Assembly: GCF_001544295.1 (NCBI RefSeq)
Contig: NZ_BCQF01000016.1
Coordinates: 1 to 64,000 of the forward strand
Direction of reading: 5' to 3'
Source: Enterococcus pseudoavium NBRC 100491
Lineage (GTDB): Bacteria > Bacillota > Bacilli > Lactobacillales > Enterococcaceae
DNA: 64,000 nt
How positions within the stretch are numbered: the first letter of the stretch is position 1; each line of letters starts with the position of its first letter. The notes below the pieces were generated by a model, which was not told the DNA's origin, ran no database searches, and saw only the letters and a program-made list of their open reading frames with translations. Shown here in pieces: positions 31,668 to 40,505 of this stretch. A program made the translations under genes and the position numbers.

Positions 31668-33338
31668 CTATTGCTTTTTTAGCCAGACAAATTGATAGGG
31701 TTCTAATTTTATTGTGCCTTCAATTGGACATTCATTTTTCGTTAATAAGTTAGTATAAAGTCCTTCATCCAGTTGAATCGTTCCTACTTGATTACTCATG
31801 TTGTGTAACGCATAAATTTCGTTGTTTCGAACGATCGCGAAGATATTATCTTCAGATGGAAGAACTTCCATTGAATGATTTGGATGGAAAGCGGCTTCAC
31901 TTCTTCGTAATTGGATCAACTCTTGCAATTGTCGATAGACTTGATTTCTCAACGAACCCGTTGCCAATAACTCTTGTGCGATCTCACTTGCCTCATATTT
32001 TTGACGATTAATCGTTCTATTTGCGCCAGTTTCTTTGACACCTTCATAATAATTACGGCTCCCTAAGATACTTTGAACATACACCGCTGGAATCCCGATG
32101 ATCGTCAATAAGACTGAATGAGCCAATAAGAAACGTTTGATCCGTAGCTCATCTGAATCTGCTTGATTGCTTAAAGCATCCATATAGGTCGTGTTGATCT
32201 CATAAGGACTAAATGTACCATCAGGATTTTGTTTATTATTTACCAAGGCCCCGTCTTGTTTCAATTCATCAACTAAAGCCAATATTTCTTCTTCCGGAAT
32301 GATTCCGCGAATTGGATTGACTCCAATTCCATCATGAGAAGCTAAGAAATTAAAGAAGCTGGTTTGTTGACTAGGCGGACAAATTTCTTGTGCCCATGTT
32401 TTTAAATAATGGGTATCCCCAGTCCGAATTGCGTGTAAAACTAACGGCGGTAACGGGAATTGGTAAACCATTTGCGCTTCGTTCGTCCCATCGCCTAGAT
32501 AGCTGATATTGTCTTTGTGAGGTACATTCGTTTCTGTAATCAAGACCGTTCCTGGTGCAACTTCATCCGCAATACTTCTAAACAGTTGAACGACATTGTG
32601 TGTTTCTTCAAGATGAATGCTGCTCGTTCCAATTTTCTTCCATAGAAAGCCAATAGCATCTAACCGAACAAAATCAGCTCCTTGATCGAGATAAAAGAGT
32701 AATACATCGACCATTCTCAACAAGACTTTAGGATTAGCAAAATTCAAATCGATTTGATCTTCACTAAAAGTAGTCCAAATATGCCGTGTCTTCCCTTCAT
32801 TATCCGTAAATTTAGAAAGTAACGGGCTTGTCCGTGGTCTAGTGACCATACTTAAATCGACAGCCGGATCTTCTTCAATAAAAAAGTCACGATAGATGGC
32901 TTCATTTTTCAAGTAGCCTTTAAACCAATTGCTTTCAGCAGACATATGGTTGCAGACAAAATCAAACATCAAGCGAGCTTTTTCACTCATTACTTGAACA
33001 TCGGCCCAATCCCCGATTTCTGGATTTACTTGTTCATAATCAATAACTGAAAATCCATCATCCGAACTATATGGGAAAAAGGGTAAGAAATGGACAATCG
33101 GAAAACTATCGGCAAAAAATTTATCATAAACTTTTTGAAACGTTGCCATTTTTGCTTCATCACCGTGAAAGAACTGATCACCATACGTAATTAGGAAAAC
33201 ATCATCCTGATCCCAATTCGCTTTTCGCGTACGACTAATTTTCTTTTTATAAGTAGTTATTCTCTCTTTAAGAGCTGTGGTTAAAAAATCTGCATCATCC
33301 TGATTAGGATAAATCTTACTAATTAGTTCTTCAATCAA
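31668..33338 (-). CDS. ycjM: GH13_18 phosphorylase, probable glucosylglycerate phosphorylase (YcjM equivalent)
   Basis: 556 residues from a TTG codon (MIEELISKIY), chosen because AAGGAG lies 9 bases before it and because upstream codons run into the operator and promoter. The sucrose-phosphorylase-like fold shows HFLPFFPYSSDDGFSVIDY, the nucleophile Asp in FVRLDAIGF (about 227), acid/base Glu in ITETNVPHKDN (about 269) and FNFLASHDGIG. It cleaves a glucosyl bond with phosphate, retaining, to alpha-glucose 1-phosphate. GH13_18 includes sucrose, sucrose-6'-phosphate and glucosylglycerate phosphorylases; E. coli YcjM is the last type, and the glycerate kinase in this operon supports that choice. 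First gene of the operon. Confidence 0.85.
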   Translation of the reverse strand: MIEELISKIYPNQDDADFLTTALKERITTYKKKISRTRKANWDQDDVFLITYGDQFFHGDEAKMATFQKVYDKFFADSFPIVHFLPFFPYSSDDGFSVIDYEQVNPEIGDWADVQVMSEKARLMFDFVCNHMSAESNWFKGYLKNEAIYRDFFIEEDPAVDLSMVTRPRTSPLLSKFTDNEGKTRHIWTTFSEDQIDLNFANPKVLLRMVDVLLFYLDQGADFVRLDAIGFLWKKIGTSSIHLEETHNVVQLFRSIADEVAPGTVLITETNVPHKDNISYLGDGTNEAQMVYQFPLPPLVLHAIRTGDTHYLKTWAQEICPPSQQTSFFNFLASHDGIGVNPIRGIIPEEEILALVDELKQDGALVNNKQNPDGTFSPYEINTTYMDALSNQADSDELRIKRFLLAHSVLLTIIGIPAVYVQSILGSRNYYEGVKETGANRTINRQKYEASEIAQELLATGSLRNQVYRQLQELIQLRRSEAAFHPNHSMEVLPSEDNIFAIVRNNEIYALHNMSNQVGTIQLDEGLYTNLLTKNECPIEGTIKLEPYQFVWLKKQ

Positions 33339-33357
33339 ATAAAAAAACTCCTTTCTG

Positions 33358-33412
33358 TGGGACCGCTCCCAATCAACAATATGATAATAATTCAGTAAGC
33401 GGTTTCTGTCAA
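33358..33412 (-). promoter_or_regulatory. operon promoter with cre-like spacer and LacI operator
   Basis: On the minus strand TTGACA (33407-33412), a 17-base spacer and TATTAT (33384-33389) form a strong promoter. The spacer contains GAAACCGCTTAC, a good match to the core of catabolite-responsive elements. TGGGACCGCTCCCA (33358-33371) lies just past the start point and matches the operator found before the LacI gene. Confidence 0.7.
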
Positions 33413-33442
33413 CCCTTTTTAAAAAAGAATTTCTCTGGTTTG

Positions 33443-33496
33443 TAGACAAAATGAAGCGGCTACAGTACAATGACACTGTTGGTGGTACCGCTACCA
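33443..33496 (+). promoter_or_regulatory. lacI-type gene promoter with matching operator
   Basis: TAGACA (33443-33448), a 17-base spacer and TACAAT (33466-33471) form the promoter. TGGTACCGCTACCA (33483-33496) follows just past the start point. It has the same form TGGnACCGCTnCCA as the operator on the other side, implying autorepression and joint control. Confidence 0.7.
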
Positions 33497-33512
33497 AGTT
33501 AGGAGGGTTTTT

Positions 33513-34535
33513 TTGAGACCGACAATTTACGACATCGCTAATAAATCTGGCGTTTCAAAATCAACTGTGTCACGGGTGTTGAACAATCAGGAGAATATTT
33601 CACCTGAAGCAAAACAAAAAGTTCTAGCCGCGATTAAAGAATTAAACTACATGCCTAGTAAGTTAGCGCGGGGGCTAACTGGAAATGGATTCGATGCTAT
33701 TTTAGCCTTATCCCACCGGTCAGTCAGCTCGACTAGCGGCAATCCTTTTTTCTCGGAAGTCATTCAAGCAATCTCTTCCATCTCGGAGAACTATGACTTT
33801 GACTTGATTTTGCAAACTTCTAAAAATTATGATGACGAATTAAAAAAGATTAAAAATAAAATCGATGAAAAATTGATTCGAGGGATCATTATTCTCAGTT
33901 CCTCTTTAGATGATCACTATTTGGATGAACTAGATACTTTAAAGATCCCCATTGTGATTATTGGAAAACTCGAAAAAGAATACAACTATATTTACTCAGT
34001 CGATACTGATAATTATGCTGATAGTTATCAAATGACCCAAAAATTAATCGAACTGGGGCACAAGGAAATCGCGTGCCTACACGCACCCTTGGATATCCAC
34101 GTGTCGACTGATCGACTAAATGGTTACCGCCAAGCTCTGTTTGATAACTTTTTAGACATAAAAAGTGAATGGATTATTGATGGGGGCTATTCACTTGAGG
34201 AATCAATTGAAGCTGCTCATACGCTATTGGATGGTGAGAAATTACCTTCAGCGATTTTTGCTACTGATGCTTTAAAAGCATTTAGTCTTTTCCAAGTAAT
34301 TGAAAAAGATGGATATCAGATCCCCGATAACTTTTCTTTGATTGCTTTCAATGATACTTCTTACGCCGGCTTTTTTAGCCCACCTTTATCTGGGATTAAC
34401 ATCCCGACGAATGCTTTAGGAATAAAAGCTACCGAGCTGTTGTTTCAATTGATTAACGGCGAGACCGCGTTGCCAAAAAGAAATATTATTCCCACCCAAC
34501 TAGTTTTAACAGAATCTATTTTAAGGAAGAAATGA
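33513..34535 (+). CDS. LacI family repressor of the ycj-like operon
   Basis: 340 residues. The LacI helix-turn-helix with hinge is at residues 1-60 (TIYDIANKSGVSKSTVSRVLNNQENISPEAKQKVLAAIKELNYMPSKLARGL), followed by a periplasmic-binding-like effector domain. The start codon is TTG with AGGAGGG 5 bases upstream. It is divergent from the eleven-gene operon and flanked by the matching operators, so it very likely represses both; the inducer is probably the transported glucoside or a product. E. coli ycj is likewise linked to a LacI-type regulator, YcjW, but placed elsewhere. Confidence 0.92.
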   Translation: MRPTIYDIANKSGVSKSTVSRVLNNQENISPEAKQKVLAAIKELNYMPSKLARGLTGNGFDAILALSHRSVSSTSGNPFFSEVIQAISSISENYDFDLILQTSKNYDDELKKIKNKIDEKLIRGIIILSSSLDDHYLDELDTLKIPIVIIGKLEKEYNYIYSVDTDNYADSYQMTQKLIELGHKEIACLHAPLDIHVSTDRLNGYRQALFDNFLDIKSEWIIDGGYSLEESIEAAHTLLDGEKLPSAIFATDALKAFSLFQVIEKDGYQIPDNFSLIAFNDTSYAGFFSPPLSGINIPTNALGIKATELLFQLINGETALPKRNIIPTQLVLTESILRKK

Positions 34536-34551
34536 AAAGTACTTCATTTTT

Positions 34552-34585
34552 AAAAAGCTCACTTTATATATAAAGTGAGCTTTTT
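34552..34585. terminator. bidirectional terminator
   Basis: A perfect stem AAAAAGCTCACTTTA with its complement around a 4-base loop, A and T runs outside. It separates the LacI gene and the converging racemase gene. Confidence 0.88.
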
Positions 34586-34658
34586 CTCTATTTAATAATT
34601 ACCTATAGTAATAATGAAACTCTGCCATAGCTTCACAAAATTATTCATAAATAAACAA

Positions 34659-35312
34659 TCATTCAACGAGCAACTTTATCTTTGCGATCAGTGCATCATC
34701 TGGATTAAAACATGGAATCTTCGTTCTAGCCTGATATTCTGCTAGAAAGTAGGGAAAATGAGTACATCCAATCAAAATCGCTTCAACTTGATTTTTCATA
34801 AAAAAGTTCATGGAATCAGTTAACCCAAATTGATCGACAATCACACTAGGGGCAATCTTTTTTTCCACAGCCTGTACCCAGTCTAAATTTGTGACGTTGT
34901 AGACTTGGATGGCAGCATGATGTTGAACCAAAACGCCTTCAATCCCTGCGGCGCCTTGGCCGTTTGCAGCTAAAACTCCAATCCGGTCATATTTTTTAGC
35001 AAAATCAGCATAGATTTGAAATGGAGTAATGATTTTCATTGAATACTTAACCGCAAAGTAGTCAAAATCGATCGAGGCACTCAATGAATTGCAGTAGACT
35101 AACAATAAATCGGTATTTTGTTGTTGTAGTCGTTCTATTATTTCTTCGATCTGCTTCATTTTAGCTAAAGTCGGCAATGTTTGAAAATAAGTCTGCTGAA
35201 GAGGATCTTCTGAAACAGCTATTTCCAGTAGGTCATAGGAAAAGGCTTTTAACAATTTGGCTCCCATCTGTGTATCGACTGGGGTTCCTGCCATTATGGC
35301 CACTTTTGACAT
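34659..35312 (-). CDS. aspartate/glutamate racemase family protein
   Basis: 217 residues, two-domain Asp/Glu racemase fold with both catalytic cysteines: VYCNSLSASIDF (about residue 78) and LIGCTHFPYF (about 182). It is cofactor-independent and cytosolic. It may make D-amino acids for the cell wall or be a related hydantoin racemase; the usual murI context is absent, so it may be an accessory enzyme. I start at MSKVAIM, with GGATGA 5 bases upstream, rather than an ATG three codons earlier. It is downstream of the LevR-type gene but separated by a terminator. Confidence 0.85.
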   Translation of the reverse strand: MSKVAIMAGTPVDTQMGAKLLKAFSYDLLEIAVSEDPLQQTYFQTLPTLAKMKQIEEIIERLQQQNTDLLLVYCNSLSASIDFDYFAVKYSMKIITPFQIYADFAKKYDRIGVLAANGQGAAGIEGVLVQHHAAIQVYNVTNLDWVQAVEKKIAPSVIVDQFGLTDSMNFFMKNQVEAILIGCTHFPYFLAEYQARTKIPCFNPDDALIAKIKLLVE

Positions 35313-35393
35313 ACTGATCATCCTTTCAAAAAGAATTTCTGCCTATTATACGCTAAAAATCATTCTTGACAATAGTTCTAGTGGAAATAGGCC

Positions 35394-35438
35394 AAAAAAT
35401 GCGCGACACTTATTTTGAATAGTTGTCGCGCATTTTTT
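35394..35438 (-). terminator. terminator of the LevR-type activator gene
   Basis: AAAAAATGCGCGACA and TGTCGCGCATTTTTT form a perfect 15-base stem, about 20 bases after the stop codon. Confidence 0.9.
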
Positions 35439-35457
35439 GCTCTTATCTAATCACCTA

Positions 35458-37971
35458 TCAACCAATCAGAATCTCATAAACGATATAAAGCTCCCAATTT
35501 GAGATTTTGATTTTATAAAACTGTTCCAATGTATAAAAAATGGTTTGAGCATTTTGGTAGAAAGGTTTGTTATTGATCTTCAACTCATTGATCTCTTCAG
35601 GAACGGGGTAATCTTCTGCCCCCAAAATCGTCCGTTCTACCATTAAAGCTAGATGCATCATTAAATTAAATTTCATTTTGGCATTCAATTGCAGACTGAA
35701 TCTTTTTTCACATTTGCTAACGACGTCTTCTACTTGACGAATAATCACATCTGGATTTAAAAATTCCAATTTTTCCGACAGTCCCTCTTTCGAAAAGAAA
35801 TGAATAAATTCATTCATTAATAAGGGAATACTGCTCGGGTGAATCAAGTTTTTCAACTGACTATTTAACTGATTTTCAGCATCTTCATCTAACACGTCGA
35901 TCAAATTGATACTTGGAACTGGAGTTTTATTATCCAAATATGACGTCGTCAAGATCACAGCCGTCTCCTTCAAGTAGCCTTCCTCTGAATAGGCCCGCTC
36001 TGAAGTGTTGGCCAATTCACTGTAATTCAACACGATTAATTTGATATCAGGATTGAAATATTTTTCGCAAATCTTCTTGATTTTTTTGGCAATATCTCGA
36101 CCAGAAATGCTCGCGATGATGACATTTTTTTCTACGGCAAAGCCCTCAAAATACTGGACATTTGTCACAAACTTTTGCTCAGCTGTTTTGGCGATTTCGT
36201 AAAAAAGATTCCCATTGATCAGCTGTTGACCAACCTCTAAAGCATAGGACGTAGTAAGGTTGTTAATAACTAACAGTTCTCCGAGAATCTGAGGTTTCAA
36301 GCTTTTATACAGATGCGTCAATGACCCCATATCTACTAGCATGATCACCCCTTCCGAAGTATCTCTTTCTGCTAACCAGTCACTGACCTTAGTGATGATA
36401 TCACGCGCATTGGAAGATAATGGCATGTTGATAGCATCAAATACATATTCTCCACACATCTTGTTTGCGACCGCCTGAATACTACTGGCTGTCGTATTCC
36501 CATGAGCGACAAGCAATGCTTGATAACGAATATCTTCAGATACTTTGCCGATCAATAGTACGCCTAAGAAAAACCTAACGAAAGGCCGGATCTCAGCGTC
36601 AAGCTTTTTCGTAAGATTCGCAGCTAAAAGTAACGTTCTAGGATACTGCTTTGATAAAAGATGGCTTTTTTCTTGCAGTTCTTTTAGTGAAAGGTCCCCT
36701 TTTAGAACTTGCAATAGACGACAAACACTTTCGACTGCTTCTAGTGTCAGCGCTCGATCGTCAATCAGCGCTTGATTTTGTTGCTGAATGCTGGAAATGA
36801 TCGTTACAGAAAGGCTCTCATTGGTCACAGTCACGGTATTGGCCAAATACTTACTATCAAATTCTTGTAATTTTTCCCTTAACTCATCAAAGTCCTCTAA
36901 ATCACATAAAGGTGCCAATTTTTTTATAAAAACTTGACGCTCTACCTTTGGAGATGCTGGTTTTGGTGGATAAGCAATTTGAATGGTTGACTGTAGATTT
37001 TCCCCGATGAAAAGTTTGGGACTTTCTGGCGTACGCCGTAACGCATCTGCGCAATCCATCCTGACTTGATTAGATAAACTACCGATATTTCCCGAAAGCT
37101 CTTGGGTAATCAAATCAGAAAAAATTTCATTTGAAATAGTGATACTTTTTTTGATCCTCTCTGCTTCACGTTCGAACAAGTATTTAACTAGTTCGATCCG
37201 TTCAAAAATCGGACGCTCATGAAATGCTGGTAAGTCGATCACCACTGAGATTCGGCGATAAAAAGTCGGTAATAGAACTTCTTCTGGTACCTCTGTTGTC
37301 GCAAATAATAGGCGGACATTGGCATGAACTGACTCAGCTTCCTCGCCGATCGGTCGAAATTGTCCAGTATCCATGAATTGGAACAGCTTTTCTTGATTTT
37401 CATTAGAAAGGCGATGAACTTCATCCAAAAATAGAACACCGTTATCTGCCTGAGCTAACAGTCCTGTTTTTTCTTTTTCTGCTCCCGTAAAGGCCCCCTT
37501 CGTATGACCAAAAAGGATCGATGACAAGAGTTCCGGATTGTTAGCATAATCAGCACAGTTAAAGACCAGAAACTTTTTGGCTCCTGGACTATTTTTTTCT
37601 TGGAGATACTTAAAAATCAAATGGGCTAAAAAACTCTTGCCGACGCCACTTGCACCATGTAAAAGCAACGGTAGCCCTAACGGTGGATATAAGACAGCCG
37701 CTTTGCATTTTTCAATGGCCTTTCTAGCACTACCACTACTCCCGATATATTGATCGAAAACATCTTCTCCTGTGGAAGAGGCTATTTGATTGAGGGACCA
37801 GTAAACTGGTTTTGTGCCGCTTTTAGCGATTTCATTTTGTTCTAATAACTCATTTAAATATAGACTAGTAGCAGAACGGCTTAGTTCGATCGCATCGGCA
37901 ATCTCTTGCGTTGTCAGCGCCTGTTCTTGTGATAAAATTTTGAATAATTGTTCTCGTGTTTCTTGTCGCAT
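35458..37971 (-). CDS. LevR-type sigma-54 activator with PRD and PTS domains
   Basis: 837 residues. Order: N-terminal winged helix (about 1-60), AAA+ sigma-54 activation domain (Walker A GASGVGKSF; GAFTGA in KGAFTGAEKEKTG, the sigma-54 contact loop; Walker B VLFLDEVHRL), PRD (about 440-530), EIIA-Man-like domain (LLVAHGNTTASSIQAVANKM, His as a likely phosphorylation site), and a C-terminal PRD region. It binds an upstream site and opens the sigma-54 promoter of the mannose-class PTS operon just upstream, switched by PTS phosphorylation. I start at MRQETREQ (GGGGAGG upstream), six codons inside the longest frame. It is transcribed in the same direction as the PTS operon. Confidence 0.92.
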   Translation of the reverse strand: MRQETREQLFKILSQEQALTTQEIADAIELSRSATSLYLNELLEQNEIAKSGTKPVYWSLNQIASSTGEDVFDQYIGSSGSARKAIEKCKAAVLYPPLGLPLLLHGASGVGKSFLAHLIFKYLQEKNSPGAKKFLVFNCADYANNPELLSSILFGHTKGAFTGAEKEKTGLLAQADNGVLFLDEVHRLSNENQEKLFQFMDTGQFRPIGEEAESVHANVRLLFATTEVPEEVLLPTFYRRISVVIDLPAFHERPIFERIELVKYLFEREAERIKKSITISNEIFSDLITQELSGNIGSLSNQVRMDCADALRRTPESPKLFIGENLQSTIQIAYPPKPASPKVERQVFIKKLAPLCDLEDFDELREKLQEFDSKYLANTVTVTNESLSVTIISSIQQQNQALIDDRALTLEAVESVCRLLQVLKGDLSLKELQEKSHLLSKQYPRTLLLAANLTKKLDAEIRPFVRFFLGVLLIGKVSEDIRYQALLVAHGNTTASSIQAVANKMCGEYVFDAINMPLSSNARDIITKVSDWLAERDTSEGVIMLVDMGSLTHLYKSLKPQILGELLVINNLTTSYALEVGQQLINGNLFYEIAKTAEQKFVTNVQYFEGFAVEKNVIIASISGRDIAKKIKKICEKYFNPDIKLIVLNYSELANTSERAYSEEGYLKETAVILTTSYLDNKTPVPSINLIDVLDEDAENQLNSQLKNLIHPSSIPLLMNEFIHFFSKEGLSEKLEFLNPDVIIRQVEDVVSKCEKRFSLQLNAKMKFNLMMHLALMVERTILGAEDYPVPEEINELKINNKPFYQNAQTIFYTLEQFYKIKISNWELYIVYEILIG

Positions 37972-38067
37972 ATGTCTGCCTCCCCTCAATTAAAATACAG
38001 TATCTCTAGAAAATTGTCATCTCATTGACTAGCAATACTTTTTTTCTCTTCTATAATCAGAAATCAG

Positions 38068-38124
38068 ACAAAGACTACCACAGTGTGGGACAGTGATTTT
38101 CTGTCCCCTTGCGCTAGTCTTTGT
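38068..38124. ncRNA. strong two-part hairpin, possible small RNA or processing stem
   Basis: An outer 10-bp perfect stem (ACAAAGACTA/TAGTCTTTGT) and an inner 7-bp perfect stem (GGGACAG/CTGTCCC) joined by asymmetric internal loops of 9 and 7 bases. It lies between the HAD gene and the LevR gene. Neither side has a long T run, so it is not a textbook terminator. On the plus strand TATAAT (38052-38057) lies about 11 bases before it, so a short plus-strand RNA is possible. Orientation is undecided. Confidence 0.35.
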
Positions 38125-38134
38125 AGAAATATCT

Positions 38135-38866
38135 TTAATTTTTAACTAGAAATGATTCACCTGTGCCAAACACTTGCGACAGAACTAACGTCACTGCGTC
38201 TTTACTAGTTTTTGCTTGCGGAACTGCTAAATCGCCGGAATCTGCAAAACGATTCAACCAGATTGGGTGCCAACCGGCTAAACGGGCAGGAATGATATCA
38301 TTTTGGTAACTATCTCCTAAATAATAAATTTGTGTGATTTCTTTAGGCAGTTGTGCCGCGACTTTTTGAAAGCAACTTACATTTGGCTTGGCGTCACCTA
38401 ACTCTTCGGAAATAAGCTGCCATCTCGGCTCAATATAACGATTTAGTCCTAATTGATCGAGCTTTCTTTGTTGCTGTTGTTTGAAGCCATTCGTTAAGAT
38501 GCCACAAAAAATCTCATTTTTCCCTAGCAAATCCAACAATTCCATCATTTCAGCCGATAATCTCTGTTGTCTTTGGCAACGATGATAGGCATCATCTAAT
38601 TCAGCTAGAATCGAGGGATCTTTTTGGTTTAAGGCGTTTAAAACAAAAGACCACCGTTCGTACTGCTGGGAAGAAGTGACTTGATTCGTCTGATACTGGT
38701 GATAAATCTTTTCACTGTTGGAACGAAAATCACGATAAAGTTTTTTCAATGAAGCTTCTGTTATCAGCAATTCAGAAAAATAGGTTTCAATGGTCCATTT
38801 GAAAGCATGATAATTATCGAGCAACGTATCATCCACATCGAAAAAAACGGCTGTCTTTTCTAACAT
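38135..38866 (-). CDS. HAD family hydrolase (YjjG-like)
   Basis: 243 residues. HAD motif I FFDVDDTLLDNYHAFKW (Asp near residues 10 and 12), a helical cap (about 20-95), motif II GILTNGFKQQQQRK, motif III in GDAKPNVSCFQKV and motif IV YLGDSYQNDIIPARLAGW. The YjjG-like branch dephosphorylates nucleotides or sugar phosphates. It overlaps the EIID gene by 7 bases, so it belongs to the PTS operon and may dephosphorylate the imported sugar phosphate or relieve its accumulation. Confidence 0.88.
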   Translation of the reverse strand: MLEKTAVFFDVDDTLLDNYHAFKWTIETYFSELLITEASLKKLYRDFRSNSEKIYHQYQTNQVTSSQQYERWSFVLNALNQKDPSILAELDDAYHRCQRQQRLSAEMMELLDLLGKNEIFCGILTNGFKQQQQRKLDQLGLNRYIEPRWQLISEELGDAKPNVSCFQKVAAQLPKEITQIYYLGDSYQNDIIPARLAGWHPIWLNRFADSGDLAVPQAKTSKDAVTLVLSQVFGTGESFLVKN

Positions 38867-39687
38867 ACACCTAACAGCCCTAGAATAATCCCTAAGAACA
38901 TGATACCGAACATCACAACATTTACGTTGACCTTTTTACGTAATAACCAAAAAGCAAAAAGGGTAACCGCTAATGGGATAATACCAATGAATAATTGATC
39001 GAGATACTCCTGGATCTTCATAACTTCTTTGCTGCCTTTGACACTTACTTCTAAAATAGTCTGGAATTTAACATTTGATGCAGTCATTGAACCCATCATC
39101 ATCAAACCTAGCATACTAGAAGCTTTAGTCAAAATCTTCATCCCACCAGATTCATACATCCGTTGAATAAAGTTAGCACCTACAGAATAACCGCTATATA
39201 AAGCATAGTAATGAATCAAGAAGGCTGGGACATTGTAGATCACTAAGAACATGATTGCGCCTAATGGTGACCCAGTCGCAGCTAGAGAGATTCCGATTCC
39301 AGCGGCAATGACTCGCAAGATGCCCCAGAAGAAAGAATCGCCAATTCCTGAAATGGGTCCCATCAATGAAGCTTTTACGGCGGTAATCGAACTAGCGTCA
39401 AAATTTTCATCTTCGCTGTTTTGTTTTTCCATTGAAGCGACTAAACCCATGATAAAGTTATTGATATGCATCGTAGCATTGAACCAAGTCGTATGGCGGA
39501 CGATCGCCTCAGCCTGTTCTTCTTTAGTTTTATAAAAGCGATTGATCACCGGCAGCAACGTATAAATTACCCCAACTGCGTGGTATTGAGTTGCTCCTGT
39601 TCGACTAGCATTCATGGTCCATGAACGCCAAAAAACGGACCGCATCATTTTCTTTTCTTCTTTTGTCATGTTTTCTTGGAATTTCAT
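38860..39687 (-). CDS. PTS mannose-class EIID subunit
   Basis: 275 residues, membrane subunit of the mannose/fructose/sorbose PTS family: MTKEEKKMMRSVFWRSWTMNASRTGATQYHAVGVIYTLLPVI at the start and GPISGIGDSFFWGILRVIAAGIG in the middle, with C-terminal hydrophobic helices. With EIIC it forms the sugar channel. GAGGAGG lies 12 bases before the ATG. It overlaps EIIC by 4 bases and the HAD gene by 7 bases. Confidence 0.94.
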   Translation of the reverse strand: MKFQENMTKEEKKMMRSVFWRSWTMNASRTGATQYHAVGVIYTLLPVINRFYKTKEEQAEAIVRHTTWFNATMHINNFIMGLVASMEKQNSEDENFDASSITAVKASLMGPISGIGDSFFWGILRVIAAGIGISLAATGSPLGAIMFLVIYNVPAFLIHYYALYSGYSVGANFIQRMYESGGMKILTKASSMLGLMMMGSMTASNVKFQTILEVSVKGSKEVMKIQEYLDQLFIGIIPLAVTLFAFWLLRKKVNVNVVMFGIMFLGIILGLLGVC

Positions 39688-40493
39688 GCGAAAAAGTCCT
39701 CCTCTTCTTCAACTTTAGTCATTGGACCAGCATGATGATTGCCGCCACCATTACCGGAATCTCGAATTTCAAGATCTCGTTGTGCACTGACTACACAGAT
39801 GACCACACCAATAACAGCTACCGCTACTGCTGGTAATTGTAAATAGGCGGTCAAAACAAAGCCTAAAATATAGAAAACCGAAAGTTTATTGTCCCATAAT
39901 AATTTCATTAACATCGCAAACCCGACAGCTGGTAACAAACCACCGGCGGCACTGAGCCCGTTCATTAAGTTTTGTGGAATATTTTCAACAAAAGTATTTA
40001 CCGGACCGCTACCTGCCAAAATACCGATAAAGGAAATCGAGGCAATGATCACATAATAGATCGCCCAAGTCCCATAGTGCAATGCGACTACCATTTTTTG
40101 ATTATTTTCACGAGCTGCTTTATCTAAAGCCGGAGCAAAGATATTCATAAAAACATTTTTCAAGAACATCACGACAAAGGCTGCCAGCATTCCAATCGGA
40201 ACCGCTAATGTCATCGCAGCTTTTGTTTCGACATTCGAAATAATGGCAAACGTCGTTGCTAATGTTGTTGCAGTTACTGGTTCTGCGGCAATCACACCGC
40301 CAATATTGACATTTCCTAAAAAGACCGCCTCTAAAGATGCCCCCATCAGAATGCCTGTTTTCATATCACCCATCAGTATCCCAGTCACCAGACCTACGAC
40401 TAAGGGGCGTTCCATCATACTCTGACCTGTTAAATAGTTACCTGCAAAACAGATAAATACTGCTAGGGCAGCCATCGTTGCATGCATCAACAT
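39684..40493 (-). CDS. PTS mannose-class EIIC subunit
   Basis: 269 residues and about seven hydrophobic segments, EII-Sor type: ERPLVVGLVTGILMGDMKTGILMGASLEAVFLGNVNIGGVIAAEP is the characteristic N-terminal region. The substrate cannot be told from sequence; mannose, fructose, sorbose, fructosyl-lysine and other sugars are possible. The C-terminal tail is rich in Gly and His (DSGNGGGNHHAGPMTKVEEEED), unusually acidic at the end. AGGAGG precedes the ATG. Confidence 0.94.
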   Translation of the reverse strand: MLMHATMAALAVFICFAGNYLTGQSMMERPLVVGLVTGILMGDMKTGILMGASLEAVFLGNVNIGGVIAAEPVTATTLATTFAIISNVETKAAMTLAVPIGMLAAFVVMFLKNVFMNIFAPALDKAARENNQKMVVALHYGTWAIYYVIIASISFIGILAGSGPVNTFVENIPQNLMNGLSAAGGLLPAVGFAMLMKLLWDNKLSVFYILGFVLTAYLQLPAVAVAVIGVVICVVSAQRDLEIRDSGNGGGNHHAGPMTKVEEEEDFFA

Positions 40494-40505
40494 TTTCTTT
40501 TCCTC

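Noticed and set aside
31668-33338. The GH13_18 enzyme as a plain sucrose phosphorylase for sucrose use
   Set aside because: There is no fructokinase or sucrose transporter; the ycj-like order and the glycerate kinase fit glucosylglycerate better. Sequence alone does not exclude sucrose.
33449-33465. A second cre-like site in the LacI promoter spacer
   Set aside because: The best alignment needs a one-base gap relative to the consensus, so I do not count it.
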